A stretch of DNA of 64,000 nt, taken from the NCBI RefSeq assembly GCF_004522095.1, contig NZ_SPUI01000003.1:1054001-1118000 (forward strand), written 5' to 3'. Shown here in pieces: positions 17,863 through 27,300 of this stretch; within the stretch, counting starts at the first letter, position 1; each line of letters starts with the position of its first letter. The translations under genes were made by a program, and so were the position numbers. The notes below the pieces were generated by a model that saw only the letters and a program-made list of their open reading frames with translations, did no database searches and was not told the DNA's origin. This stretch comes from Nocardioides sp. 503 (GTDB taxonomy: Bacteria; Actinomycetota; Actinomycetes; Propionibacteriales; Nocardioidaceae).

Positions 17863-18003
17863 GCGGCGTGGGTCACGCCGCGCCGGTGGTCGAGCAGCGA
17901 GCGCCGGCGCGCGGGCGTCGAGACCCCCGCACCGGCGCAGGTGCCCTCCCTCGCGGGGTCTCGACGGGCGTTCGTCGCTGGCGCTCCTCGCTGCTCGACC
18001 ACC
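17863..18003. repeat. Head-to-head palindromic repeat pair between two operons
   Basis: A small hairpin GCGGCGTG-GGT-CACGCCGC (17863-17881) adjoins two inverted units. The outer arms GGTGGTCGAGCAGCGAG (17885-17901) and its complement (17987-18003) are perfect over 17 bp, and the inner parts carry TCGAGACCCCC and GGGGTCTCGA. The structure probably also terminates the CaiB transcript. Confidence 0.7.
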
Positions 18004-18010
18004 GGGTCGC

Positions 18011-19168
18011 TCAGGCCTGGACGGCGACGCCGCGGGCGAGGAGGTCGTCGACGTCCGCGACGCCCCACGCGGTGAGTGCCTCGCGGGTGTGGGTGCCGGC
18101 GGCGGGCGAGGGGGGCAGGCCGAGGGTGGCGGCGGTGCGGGAGAAGCGGGGGGCGGGCTGCGGCTGCACCATGCCGTCCCTCTCGACGAAGGTCTCGCGC
18201 GCGACCAGGTGCGGGTGCTCGAAGGCCTCGCTGACGGGGATGATCCCGGCGACGCAGGCGTCCGTGCCCTCGAAGGCCTCGACCCACTCGGCCTGGGTGC
18301 GCGAGCCGAGGACCTCGGTGAACACCGCCCGCATCTCGTCGTAGCGCTCCGGCTCGCCCTGGCCCGGGCAGGTGTCCTTGACGCCGAGGAGGGTCACGAG
18401 CGTGTCGAAGAACTGCGGCTCGAGGGCGGCCACGGAGAGGTGCCGGCCGTCGGAGGTCTCGTAGACGTCGTAGAACGGCACGCCGCCGTCGAGCAGGTTG
18501 GCGCCGCGCTCCTCGGTGAAGCCGCCGCTGGCCAGGAAGGCCGCGGTCATCGCGTTGAGGTGGGCGGTGCCGTCGACGATCGCGGCGTCCACGACCTGAC
18601 CCTTGCCCGAGAGCCGAGCCTCCAGGAGGGCGGCGAGGATGCCGATGACGAGGTACGTCGAGCCGCCGCCGAAGTCGCCCACCAGGTTGGACGGGAAGTG
18701 CGGACGGGCCGGGTCCTGGCCCATGCCGTGCAGGGCTCCGGTGATCGCGATGTAGTTCATGTCGTGGCCGGCCGCCTTGGCCAGCGGGCCGTCCTGGCCC
18801 CATCCGGTCATCCGGCCGTAGACGATGCGCTCGTTGACCGCGAGGCAGTCGTCGGGGCCGAGGCCCAGCCGCTCCGTGACGCCGGGCCGCATCCCCTCGA
18901 TCACGACGTCGGCGCCGCGTACCAGCTCGAGGACGGTGGCGACCGCGTCGGGCTCCTTGAGGTTCAGCGCGACGCTGGGCCGGCCGCGGTTGAGCAGCAT
19001 CGTGGCGCCGCCCGCGAGCGCCTGGCCGCCGGGGCGCTCGACGCGGATCACGTCGGCACCGAGGTCGGCGAGGATCATGCAGGCGTGCGGCCCGGGGCCG
19101 ATGCCCGCGATCTCGACGACCTTGAGCCCGCGCAGCGGGCCGGTGCCCTGTCCCAGTTCGTACGTCAT
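18011..19168 (-). CDS. CaiB/BaiF family CoA transferase (alpha-methylacyl-CoA racemase-like)
   Basis: 385 residues of a type III CoA transferase/racemase. The N-terminal LRGLKVVEIAGIGPGPHACMILADLGADVIRVE block, NRGRPSVALNLK and the GHDMNYIAITGAL segment, whose His-Asp is usual in alpha-methylacyl-CoA racemases, favour racemase (Amacr/Mcr-like) activity over transferase activity. It would epimerise 2-methyl-branched acyl-CoAs before beta-oxidation, matching the catabolic theme of the window. The ATG at 19168 is chosen because CATGAT (19176-19181) ends 7 nt upstream; an ATG at 19180 lies inside that box. Dyads at 19180-19204 may be operators. Confidence 0.88.
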   Translation of the reverse strand: MTYELGQGTGPLRGLKVVEIAGIGPGPHACMILADLGADVIRVERPGGQALAGGATMLLNRGRPSVALNLKEPDAVATVLELVRGADVVIEGMRPGVTERLGLGPDDCLAVNERIVYGRMTGWGQDGPLAKAAGHDMNYIAITGALHGMGQDPARPHFPSNLVGDFGGGSTYLVIGILAALLEARLSGKGQVVDAAIVDGTAHLNAMTAAFLASGGFTEERGANLLDGGVPFYDVYETSDGRHLSVAALEPQFFDTLVTLLGVKDTCPGQGEPERYDEMRAVFTEVLGSRTQAEWVEAFEGTDACVAGIIPVSEAFEHPHLVARETFVERDGMVQPQPAPRFSRTAATLGLPPSPAAGTHTREALTAWGVADVDDLLARGVAVQA

Positions 19169-19175
19169 GCCGGCG

Positions 19176-19204
19176 ATCATGACAGAACGACTGTCACAGT
19201 GACA
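19176..19204 (-). promoter_or_regulatory. Promoter region of the CaiB gene with two overlapping dyads
   Basis: CATGAT (19176-19181, minus strand) is the likely -10. TGACAG-AACGA-CTGTCA (19180-19196) and the perfect palindrome TGTCAC-A-GTGACA (19192-19204) overlap just upstream. The TGTCAC/GTGACA half-sites are the same hexamers as in the fadA operator, in opposite arrangement. Confidence 0.45.
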
Positions 19205-19208
19205 CGGG

Positions 19209-19949
19209 TCAGCCCGGCAGCACCCGGGTGAGGAACTGGCGGGTGCGCTCCTCGCGCGGGTCGGTGAAGATCTGCGCCGGCGGGCCCTGCTCGAGGATCC
19301 GGCCGTCGCTGAGGAAGCACACGGTCGTGGCGACCTCGCGGGCGAAGCCCATCTCGTGGGTGGCCAGCACCATCGTGGTGCCGCGCTCGGCGAGGTCGCG
19401 GACGATCCCGAGCACCTCGCCGACCAGCTCGGGGTCGAGCGCCGCGGTGATCTCGTCGAGCAGCAGCAGCGTCGGCTGCGTGCAGAGCGCGCGGACCAGC
19501 GCCACCCGCTGCTGCTGGCCGCCGGAGAGCCGGTCGGGGTGCTTGTCGACGTGGTCGGCCAGCCCGAACGTCGCCAGCAGCTCGCGAGCCCGGTCCTCGG
19601 CCGCACCGCGGGCCAGCCCCTGCACGCGGCGCGGCGCCAGCGTGCAGTTGTCGAGCACGCTCAGGTGCGGGAAGAGGTTGTAGGCCTGGAAGACCATGCC
19701 CATGCGCTGGCGCACCTCGCGGGGGTCGACGCGCGGGTCGGAGATCTCGCGGCCCTCGAAGCGGATCACGCCGTCGTCGACGTCCTCGAGCAGGTTCAGG
19801 CAGCGCAGGAGCGTGGACTTGCCGGAGCCGGACGAGCCGATCAGGCAGACGACGTCGTGCGGGTGCACGTCGAGGGTCACGTCGTCGAGGACGACCCGGT
19901 CGCCGTAGGACTTGCGGACCTCGAGGGCCTCCAGGAGCGGGGCGGTCAT
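19209..19949 (-). CDS. Amino-acid ABC transporter ATP-binding protein
   Basis: 246 residues. Walker A GSSGSGKST, Q-loop VFQAYNLFPH, signature LSGGQQQRV, Walker B LLLLDEITAALD (with Ile in place of Pro) and the H-loop ATHEMGFA are intact. This is the polar amino-acid type ATPase (GlnQ/ArtP-like) energising uptake at the inner face of the membrane. The ATG at 19949 follows AAGGGAG and gives the family's usual N-terminus; a longer ATG at 19979 overlaps the permease stop but lies in a duplicated 16-bp stretch. It is third in the SBP-permease-ATPase operon. Confidence 0.92.
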   Translation of the reverse strand: MTAPLLEALEVRKSYGDRVVLDDVTLDVHPHDVVCLIGSSGSGKSTLLRCLNLLEDVDDGVIRFEGREISDPRVDPREVRQRMGMVFQAYNLFPHLSVLDNCTLAPRRVQGLARGAAEDRARELLATFGLADHVDKHPDRLSGGQQQRVALVRALCTQPTLLLLDEITAALDPELVGEVLGIVRDLAERGTTMVLATHEMGFAREVATTVCFLSDGRILEQGPPAQIFTDPREERTRQFLTRVLPG

Positions 19950-19960
19950 CGGACTCCCTT

Positions 19961-19990
19961 CATCGAACGCCTGCCTCATCGAACGCCTGC
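19961..19990. repeat. Tandem 16-bp duplication at the permease/ATPase gene junction
   Basis: CATCGAACGCCTGC occurs at 19961-19974 and again at 19977-19990, separated by CT. The permease stop lies in the second copy. One copy would leave the permease protein unchanged and shorten the gap to the ATPase ATG by 16 bp. Confidence 0.85.
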
Positions 19991-20824
19991 GCGTTCGCGC
20001 TCGAGGGCACGCCGGCCCAGCCAGTCGGTGAGGCGCGCCAGGGGGATGGTGATCGCGATGAAGAAGACCGAGACCACGACGTACGGCGTGTAGTTGAAGG
20101 TGTAGCCGGTGGTGTCGCGCGCGGCGAACACCGCGTCGAAGACGCCGACGACCGAGACCAGCGCGGTGTCCTTCTGCAGCGACACGAAGTCGTTGAGCAG
20201 CGGCGGGGCGACCCGGCGCACGGCCTGCGGCACGACCACGAAGCGCATCGTCTGGCCGCGGGTCAGGGCCAGCGCCTCGGCGCTCATCACCTGCGAGGGG
20301 TGGATCGACTCGATCCCGGAGCGGAAGACCTCCGCGACGTAGGCGCCGTAGGACAGCACCAGCGCGACCCCGGCCCAGACGTAGCGGTCGCTGGTGACCC
20401 CCTGCAGCTCCAGCGCCGGGACGCCGAAGCCGAGCATCAGGATCAGCAGCACCGTCGGGACGCCGCGGAAGATGTCGACGTAGACGACCGCCAGCAGCCG
20501 GAACGGCGCGAGCAGCGGGCTGCGGGCAGTGCGCGCGAGCGCGACGGCGAGGCCCACCGCGAGGATCGCGACCTCGCAGATCAGGAACAGCTTGACGTTG
20601 AGCCAGAAGCCGTCGCGGATGTCGGGCAGGGCGTCCTTGGCGTAGCCCCAGTCGAAGAACGTCTCGCGGAAGCGGTCCCAGCCGGGAGCGCTGACCAGGA
20701 CGGTCACCAGCGCGGCGAGCACCAGTGCGATCGCCCCGGAGGCGACCAGCAGCGAGCGGGTGCGCTGCTGACGTCGTACGCGGCGACGCTCCAGCTCGCG
20801 GTCGCTCGGCTGCCGGTCGGTCAC
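19976..20824 (-). CDS. Amino-acid ABC transporter permease
   Basis: 282 residues with about five membrane segments after a basic N-terminus (ELERRRVRRQQRTR). The HisM/GlnP-type EAA loop is seen in EALALTRGQTMRFVVVPQAVRRVAPPLLNDF, which contacts the ATPase. It forms the transmembrane channel of a polar amino-acid importer. The GTG at 20824 overlaps the stop of the solute-binding protein gene as GTGA, which decides the start over the ATG at 20860. The C-terminus ends in the 16-bp duplicated region next to the ATPase gene. Confidence 0.92.
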   Translation of the reverse strand: MTDRQPSDRELERRRVRRQQRTRSLLVASGAIALVLAALVTVLVSAPGWDRFRETFFDWGYAKDALPDIRDGFWLNVKLFLICEVAILAVGLAVALARTARSPLLAPFRLLAVVYVDIFRGVPTVLLILMLGFGVPALELQGVTSDRYVWAGVALVLSYGAYVAEVFRSGIESIHPSQVMSAEALALTRGQTMRFVVVPQAVRRVAPPLLNDFVSLQKDTALVSVVGVFDAVFAARDTTGYTFNYTPYVVVSVFFIAITIPLARLTDWLGRRALERERAGVR

Positions 20825-21675
20825 TGGAGCTCGGGGACGTCCACCACGTCGGACAGCCACTTCTGCTCGATCTCGGCCAGGGTGCCGTCGTCGGTCAGGG
20901 TGGCCAGGGCGTCGTCGACGCAGGGCACCAGCTCGCTGCCCTTCTCGAACAGCATCCCGAACTCCTCCTGGTCACCGGTCTCGGGCTGGAACTGGCCCAC
21001 GACCTTGCTCCCGGGGATCTCGGCGGCGCTGATGTAGAACGCCGTGGGCAGGTCGGCGAGGATCGCGTCGGTCTGGCCGTTGAGGAGCGCGTTCTTGGCG
21101 GCGACGGTGTCCTCGAAGACGGCCGGCTCGTCCTTCGGCTTCACGACGTCGCGGATCGCCTTCAGCGACGTGGTGGCCGTCTGCGCGCCGAGGTTGAAGT
21201 CGGCGAGCTCCGCCACGGTGGTGACCTCGGAGACCGGGCTGCCCTCGAGCGCCACGACGGCCTGCGAGGCGGAGTAGTAGCCGTCGGAGAAGTCCACGAC
21301 CTGCTTGCGCTCGTCGGTGATCGAGATCTGGTTGATGTCGAAGTCGAAGTTCTTCTCACCCGGCGCGAAGGAGGTGTTGAACGGCACGGTCACCCAGGTG
21401 ACCTCCTCGGCGGTGAAGCCGAGCTCCTTCGCCACCGCGTAGGCCACCGCCGACTCGAAGCCCTCACCGCTGGTGGGGTCCTCGTCCACGAACCACGGGG
21501 AGAACGCCGGCGAGTCGGTGCCGATCGTGAGCGTGCCCTCCTGGGTCAGCGGCAGGTCGCCCTTGTCGCAGGACGCGGCGCTCGCGTCGCTGTCCTCCTT
21601 CTCGTCGGCCGGCGCGCACGCGATGGCGGCGACGAGCACGGGCAGGACGGCGAGGGCGGTACGACGCAGGCGCAT
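20821..21675 (-). CDS. Amino-acid ABC transporter substrate-binding lipoprotein
   Basis: 284 residues. A signal peptide (MRLRRTALAVLPVLVAAIAC) ends in a lipobox, and lipidation at Cys20 is predicted. The mature protein has the family-3 binding fold: GTLTIGTDSPAFSPW, FDFDINQISITDERKQVVDFS and GMLFEKGSELVPCVDDAL. The FDFDINQISIT motif is common in cystine or glutamine-type binding proteins, though the ligand cannot be fixed. The ATG at 21675 has TACGAT (21682-21687) ending 6 nt upstream, so a leaderless transcript is likely. It heads the three-gene transporter operon. Confidence 0.92.
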   Translation of the reverse strand: MRLRRTALAVLPVLVAAIACAPADEKEDSDASAASCDKGDLPLTQEGTLTIGTDSPAFSPWFVDEDPTSGEGFESAVAYAVAKELGFTAEEVTWVTVPFNTSFAPGEKNFDFDINQISITDERKQVVDFSDGYYSASQAVVALEGSPVSEVTTVAELADFNLGAQTATTSLKAIRDVVKPKDEPAVFEDTVAAKNALLNGQTDAILADLPTAFYISAAEIPGSKVVGQFQPETGDQEEFGMLFEKGSELVPCVDDALATLTDDGTLAEIEQKWLSDVVDVPELQ

Positions 21676-21758
21676 GGGGAAATCGTAGGGCCGGGCGACG
21701 CCGCGTCCGACCGGGTCGCCTGCGCTGGACTGGACCGCGTGACCCGCACCACGCACGC

Positions 21759-21788
21759 TTGCAACTCGTTGCATAGGGCTGGCAGGCT
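21759..21788 (+). promoter_or_regulatory. Promoter and candidate PadR operator
   Basis: A -35 TTGCAA (21759-21764) and -10 CAGGCT (21783-21788), 18 bp apart, precede the padR ATG by 6 nt. The dyad TGCAAC-TC-GTTGCA (21760-21773) overlaps the -35, as expected for autorepression. Confidence 0.5.
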
Positions 21789-21794
21789 GCCGCC

Positions 21795-22325
21795 ATGGCC
21801 CTCGAGCACGCCCTCCTCGTCGCGCTGCGCGAGCAGCCGGCGAGCGGGCTCGACCTCGCCCGGCGCTTCGCCCGCTCGATCGGCTTCTTCTGGAGCGCCA
21901 CCCACCAGCAGATCTACCGGGTGCTCGCGCGGATGGAGGCCGACGGCTGGCTGGCGGCCACCGAGGTCGCCCAGACCGGGAGGCCCGACAAGAAGGTGTA
22001 CGACGTGACGCCGGCCGGCGCGGAGGTGCTCGCCGCGTGGCTGGCCGAGCCGACGCCGACCCACGCGCTGCGCAGCGACCTCGCGGTGAAGATGCGCGGC
22101 GCCTCGTTCGGCGACCTTGGAGCCGTCTTGGACGTGGTCCGCGCCAACCTGGCCGACCACCACGTCCGGCTGGAGCACTACCGCGCGCTGAGGCAGCGCG
22201 ACTACCCCCGGCCGGAGACGCTCACCGGCCTCGACCTCGACCACTACCTCGTGCTGCGCGGCGGGATCCTCACCGAGGAGACCTGGGTGACGTGGCTGAC
22301 CGAGTACCTGGAGGCCCACGCATGA
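21795..22325 (+). CDS. PadR family transcriptional regulator
   Basis: 176 residues. The N-terminal winged helix is PadR-type: LEHALLVALREQPASGLDLARRF, the recognition-helix region QQIYRVLARMEADGWL, and the wing GRPDKKVYDVTPAGAEVL. The C-terminal Vir-like dimerisation domain (about 95-176) is intact. Its stop overlaps the fadH ATG as ATGA, so regulator and reductase are made together and fadH is the likely target. PadR proteins commonly sense aromatic or lipophilic ligands. The dyad at 21760-21773 is the candidate operator. Confidence 0.88.
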   Translation: MALEHALLVALREQPASGLDLARRFARSIGFFWSATHQQIYRVLARMEADGWLAATEVAQTGRPDKKVYDVTPAGAEVLAAWLAEPTPTHALRSDLAVKMRGASFGDLGAVLDVVRANLADHHVRLEHYRALRQRDYPRPETLTGLDLDHYLVLRGGILTEETWVTWLTEYLEAHA

Positions 22326-24340
22326 CCGCCCCGTCGCCCTACCCGCACCTGCTCTCGCCGATCACGCTCGGCTCGCTCGAGCTGCGCAACCGGGTGGTCA
22401 TGGGCTCCATGCACACCGGGCTCGAGGACTCCCGGCGCGACCTGCCCGACCTGGCGGCGTACCTCGCCGAGCGGGCCCGCGGAGGCGTCGGCCTGATCGT
22501 CACCGGCGGCTACGCCCCTAACAAGCGGGGCTGGCTCAAGCCCCTCGCCGCCGAGATGACCACCCGGCTGCAGGCGATGCGGCACCGCGAGGTGACCGCC
22601 GCCGTGCACGAGGAGGGCGGGGCGATCGCGATGCAGGTGCTGCACGCGGGTCGCTACGGCTACCACCCCTTCAGCGTCTCGGCGTCGGCCACGAAGTCGC
22701 CGATCACGCCGTTCCGCCCGAGCGCGCTGTCGACGCGGGGCGTCGACCGGACCGCGACGGACTTCGCGCGGTCGGTGGCGCTCGCGGTCAAGGCCGGCTA
22801 CGACGCCGTCGAGATCATGGGCTCCGAGGGCTACCTCATCAACCAGTTCCTCGCGGCGCGCACCAACGACCGCACGGACGCCTGGGGCGGCTCGGCCGCC
22901 AAGCGGATGCGCTTCCCCGTCGAGGTCGTTCGCCGCTCGCGCGAGCTCGTCGGCGCCGACCTGCCGATCGTCTACCGGATCTCGCTGCTGGACCTGGTCG
23001 AGGGCGGCCAGAGCTGGGAGGAGGTCGTCGAGCTCGCCGGGCTGCTCGAGGAGGCGGGGGTGACGGTGCTCAACACCGGCATCGGCTGGCACGAGGCACG
23101 GGTCCCGACGATCATCACGCAGGTGCCGCGCGGCGCCTGGCGCTCCGCGACGGCCCGGCTCAAGGCGGCGGTGTCCGTGCCGGTGTGCGCCTCCAACCGC
23201 ATCAACACCCCCGAGCTCGCGGAGTCGATCCTGGCCGCCGGCGAGGCCGACCTGGTGTCGCTGGCCCGGCCACTGCTGGCCGACCCCGAGTTCGTCGCGA
23301 AGGCCGCCGCCGGTCGCGCCGACGAGATCAACACCTGCATCGCCTGCAACCAGGCGTGCCTGGACCACGTCTTCGAGAACCGCAAGGCCTCCTGCCTGGT
23401 CAACCCGCGCGCCGGCCGCGAGCTGACGCTGACCCTCGGCCCGACCCGCCGGGCGGCCTCGGTCGCCGTCGTGGGGGCGGGGCCCGCGGGTCTGGCGACC
23501 GCGGTGTCGGCGGCCGAGCGCGGCTTCGCGGTCACGCTGTTCGAGCGGTCGGCCGAGCTGGGCGGGCAGTTCCGGCTGGCGATGGCCGTGCCCGGCAAGG
23601 AGGACTTCGCCGACACGCTGCGCTACTACACCCGGCGCCTGGAGGTGCTGGGCGTCGACGTGCGACTCGGCACCGCCGCCGGCGCGGCCGACCTGGCGGC
23701 GTACGACGAGGTCGTGGTGGCGACCGGGGTGCTGCCGCGGGTGCCGTCGTTCCCCGGGGTCGACCACCCGAAGGTGGTGTCCTACGCCGACGTGCTCTCC
23801 GGCGCGGTCGTGCCCGGGCGCCGCGTGGCGGTCGTCGGCGCGGGCGGCATCGGCGTCGACGTGAGCGTGTGGCTGACCCACGACCGGTCCGAGGACCTCG
23901 ACGACTGGATGTCGCACTGGGGCGTCGGCGACCCGAGCCTGCACCCCGGCGGCCTCACCGAGCGCAAGCCGCGCACGGCGCTGCGCGAGGTGACGCTGAT
24001 CCAGCGCAAGACGACGCCGATCGGCATCGGCCTGGGCAGGACCTCCGGCTGGGCGCACCGCGCCGTGCTCAAGCAGTCCGGCGTCACGCAGGTGTCCGGG
24101 GCGACCTACGACCGCGTCGACGACGCCGGCCTGCACCTGGTGGTCGACGGCGTCTCCTCGGTGCTCGACGTCGACCACGTGGTGCTGTGCGCCGGCCAGG
24201 AGTCCGTGCGCGACCTGTACGACGAGCTCGTCGCGACGCGCGCGGACTCCGTGCACCTCGTCGGCGGCGCCGACGTCGCCGCCGAGCTCGACGCCAAGCG
24301 CGCGATCGAGCAGGGGACGCGCGTGGCGGCGGCGCTCTGA
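22322..24340 (+). CDS. fadH: NADPH-dependent 2,4-dienoyl-CoA reductase (FadH-type flavoenzyme)
   Basis: 672 residues, close to E. coli FadH. The N-terminal TIM barrel (about 1-360) is of the old yellow enzyme type and binds FMN. Cys339, Cys342, Cys346 and Cys358 (in CIACNQACLDHVF and the following SCLVNPRA) have the 3-4-12 spacing of the FadH 4Fe-4S cluster. A Rossmann FAD domain begins at VAVVGAGPAGLATAV, and a second NADPH-binding GAGGIGVDV follows. The reaction reduces the 2,4-dienoyl-CoAs formed from unsaturated fatty acids, feeding beta-oxidation. It is translationally coupled to the padR gene. Related trimethylamine-dehydrogenase-like enzymes cannot be fully excluded. Confidence 0.88.
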   Translation: MTAPSPYPHLLSPITLGSLELRNRVVMGSMHTGLEDSRRDLPDLAAYLAERARGGVGLIVTGGYAPNKRGWLKPLAAEMTTRLQAMRHREVTAAVHEEGGAIAMQVLHAGRYGYHPFSVSASATKSPITPFRPSALSTRGVDRTATDFARSVALAVKAGYDAVEIMGSEGYLINQFLAARTNDRTDAWGGSAAKRMRFPVEVVRRSRELVGADLPIVYRISLLDLVEGGQSWEEVVELAGLLEEAGVTVLNTGIGWHEARVPTIITQVPRGAWRSATARLKAAVSVPVCASNRINTPELAESILAAGEADLVSLARPLLADPEFVAKAAAGRADEINTCIACNQACLDHVFENRKASCLVNPRAGRELTLTLGPTRRAASVAVVGAGPAGLATAVSAAERGFAVTLFERSAELGGQFRLAMAVPGKEDFADTLRYYTRRLEVLGVDVRLGTAAGAADLAAYDEVVVATGVLPRVPSFPGVDHPKVVSYADVLSGAVVPGRRVAVVGAGGIGVDVSVWLTHDRSEDLDDWMSHWGVGDPSLHPGGLTERKPRTALREVTLIQRKTTPIGIGLGRTSGWAHRAVLKQSGVTQVSGATYDRVDDAGLHLVVDGVSSVLDVDHVVLCAGQESVRDLYDELVATRADSVHLVGGADVAAELDAKRAIEQGTRVAAAL

Positions 24341-24353
24341 GGCCGGTCGCCCG

Positions 24354-27300
24354 CTACCGCCGGACCGCCCGGGTGGCCGTGCTCCGCTGGGTGAGCGGGG
24401 CGTAGCCGGGCCTGGTGCCGGTGACGCGCACGGTGACCCGCTTGCCCCGGTAAGCCCGCGTCAGTCGGAACGACGTGCCGTCGGCCCCGCGCACGGCCCG
24501 CCCGGCGACGTACCACTGGACGCGCAGGCGCACCGGTCGCGGACCCCAGGCGCCGGGCCGGACCGTCAGCCGGCGGCCGACCTTCGCGACGCCGGTGACC
24601 ACCGGTCGCCGCCCGGTCAGGCGTCCCGCCGCGACGGTCGCGGCCGCGGAGGTCGCGCTGCTCGGCGGCGCGTAGGGACGCGTGCCCGTGACCGTCACCG
24701 AGAGCTTGCGGCCGACCAGGGCCGGGGGCACCACGAACGTGCGACCGGTGGCGCCGCGGACGGGCTGCCCGCCGGAGAGCCACTGGTAGGCCAGCGACGT
24801 CCCGCTCGGCCAGGTCCCGGGGTCCGCGGTCAGCGTCGCGCCGACGCGCACCACGCCGCGCACCGACGGGGTGCCGGCCTCGGGAGCACCGGGCGCGGCG
24901 ACCGTGACGTTGCGGACCTCGGAGACGTCGACCCCGCCGTAGGGGTTGGTCGTCTCGACGTACCAGCCGTGCTCGCCCGGCGCGACGTCCCAGTCGACGG
25001 TCTGCGTCGAGCCCGACGGCACGCCCCGCAGCACCGCGATGTCGCGGCTGGTGAGGATGTCGGCCCGGAAGCCGTCGGTGCCGAGCGTCTTGGTGGTCGG
25101 GTCGATGCCGACGGCGGCGTAGGGGATCTCGAACTCCTGGTGCTGCGGGTCGAGCGAGGGCTCGTCGGAGTCGAAGTCGTCCAGCGAGGGCGAGTACGTG
25201 CGGACGATCATCCGCTCGCCCTGGTTGTCGAAGTGCAGCAGCCGCAGGTAGCCCAGGCCGCCCTCGGGCAGGCCCTGGTAGTCGAAGAGCATCGAGTAGA
25301 CCGTGCGGTCCGCGACGCCGTCGCCGTCGTCGTCGAAGTCGTCGGTGCGGGTGTAGGCGTCGTGGTAGTGCCCCGAGGAGACCGCGAAGACGTTGGGGTT
25401 CGGCGCCACGACCTCGTCCATGATCCGCTGCGGGATCGGTCCGAGACCGCCGGTGGTCAGCATGAACTCGTGGAGGTTCACCCACACCTTGCGCTCGGGG
25501 TAGCGCGCGATCACCTTGTTCATCCAGGCGATCTCCTCGTCACCCGCGCCCCAGCCCATCGACAGCATCAGGAAGTCCACGCCGTCGGCGCTCACCAGGT
25601 CGTAGTGACCGCGGTTGTTCTCGTAGGACTCGCCGTACCAGGGGTTGGCGGCGTAGCGGTCCTCGCCGAACCACTGCCCGAAGGCGCCGTAGTCCTCGTC
25701 GTGGTGGCCCACGTCGTGGTTGCCGGCCAGCACGCCGTAGGGCAGACCGGCCGCGTCGAGCTTGTCGTAGGCCGCGTCCGCCTTCTCCCACTGCCGCTGC
25801 TGCGAGGACACGTTGACGATGTCGCCGGTGTGGATGACGTACTGCAGGTTGAGCTCGTCGCGCTGGTCGAGGAAGAACTGGTTGATCGCGACCTGGTGCT
25901 TGTAGAAGTCGTCGGTCTCGTTGTAGTACTGCGTGTCCGACTCCCAGCCGATGGTGAAGTCGTAGTCCGAGCGGGGCGTGACGCCCTTCGCGGAGTACGG
26001 CGCCGGCGTGCTGGCCCGCGTCGAGCGGACCTCCCCGGCGAAGCCCTCCGAGTGCTGCACCAGGACCGTGATCCTGCCCTCGGCCGTGTGGCCCGCGGTC
26101 GGCACCGTCGTCTCGAGCGTGAACGGCTCGCTGTCCTCGGTCACCCGCCGAGCGACCTCCTCCCAGCCTCCGCCGACCGCCTTGACGTAGAGCAGCACCT
26201 TGGCGCCGGCGTTGGCCGAGCCGGTCCAGCGCAGCCGCGCGGTGGCGTCGGCCCCCGCGTCGGCCGGCACGGCCACGGTGAACAGCTGGTAGGGCAGCTC
26301 GGTGTCGGAGGACACCTCGTGCTCGATGCCGTCGGTCGTGGCGACCTGCGCCAGCGCGTCCTCGGAGAGGACCGCCTTGTCGCCGCGGTCGGTGCCCTCG
26401 GCGTGCCCGGTCGTGCCGTCGTAGGCGCTGACCTCGGCGTCGGTGGGCACGAACGTGTCGCCCTCGCGGAAGGCCATGGTCAGCGCGTCACCCTCGGGCG
26501 ACTGCGCCGTGGCGGACAGCTCGACGCTGCCGGCCGTGACGGTCTCACCGTCGCCGGGGCCGCCCAGCTCGGCGTCGGGCCGCTCGTCGGCCGTCGTGAA
26601 CGTCACCGAGCGGGTCGTCTCGTTGCCGACCCGGTCCTCGGCGGTGAAGACCGCGACGTGCTCGCCCGGGGTGAGGCGCAGCGAGCCCGTGGCGTGCGGG
26701 AGGTCGATCGGCTCGCCGTCGAGGGTCGCGGTGACCCCGCCCTCGCCGAGACCGGCACCCGCGTCGGTCGCCGCGGCGTCGATGGTGAACGGACCGCGGA
26801 AGCGGGCACCGTCGGTGACCGTGGGCGTGACCACCGGGGAGGTGTTGTCGACGTTGACGGTGCGAGTGATGCCCTGCGCGCCGGCGGCGGTCACGGTGTG
26901 CGGCCCGTCGGCGACGGCCGTGGTGTCCCACTCGTGGGCCAGCGAGTCGAAGGCGTCGTCGGGGATCGTGAACGTCGCGGTGAAGTAGACCTGCGTGGCG
27001 TCGGCGAAGCCGATGCGGGTCGCGGGGTCGGGGCAGGCACGGACCGTGGGCTCCTGGCCCTCGCCGGCGCCGCCGCAGGTGGTCGGGCGCAGCACGCGGC
27101 CGTCCGGCAGCGCGAGGCGGAGGTTGAGCGCGGCGAAGTCGTCGTTGTTCTCGTTCGGGTCGGGCTGCGGGAACGCCTTGGTGCCGGCGTAGATGCCGAG
27201 GGTGAGCGGCTGGCCCTTCACCACCTTCTCGACCGGCACCGTGGCGGTGACCGTCTCGACCCGCTCGTAGAAGCCCTCGTCGAAGACGGTCAGCACGTCC

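Noticed and set aside
19176..19181. ATG at 19180 as the CaiB start
   Set aside because: It lies inside the likely -10 hexamer CATGAT, which is correctly spaced from the ATG at 19168.
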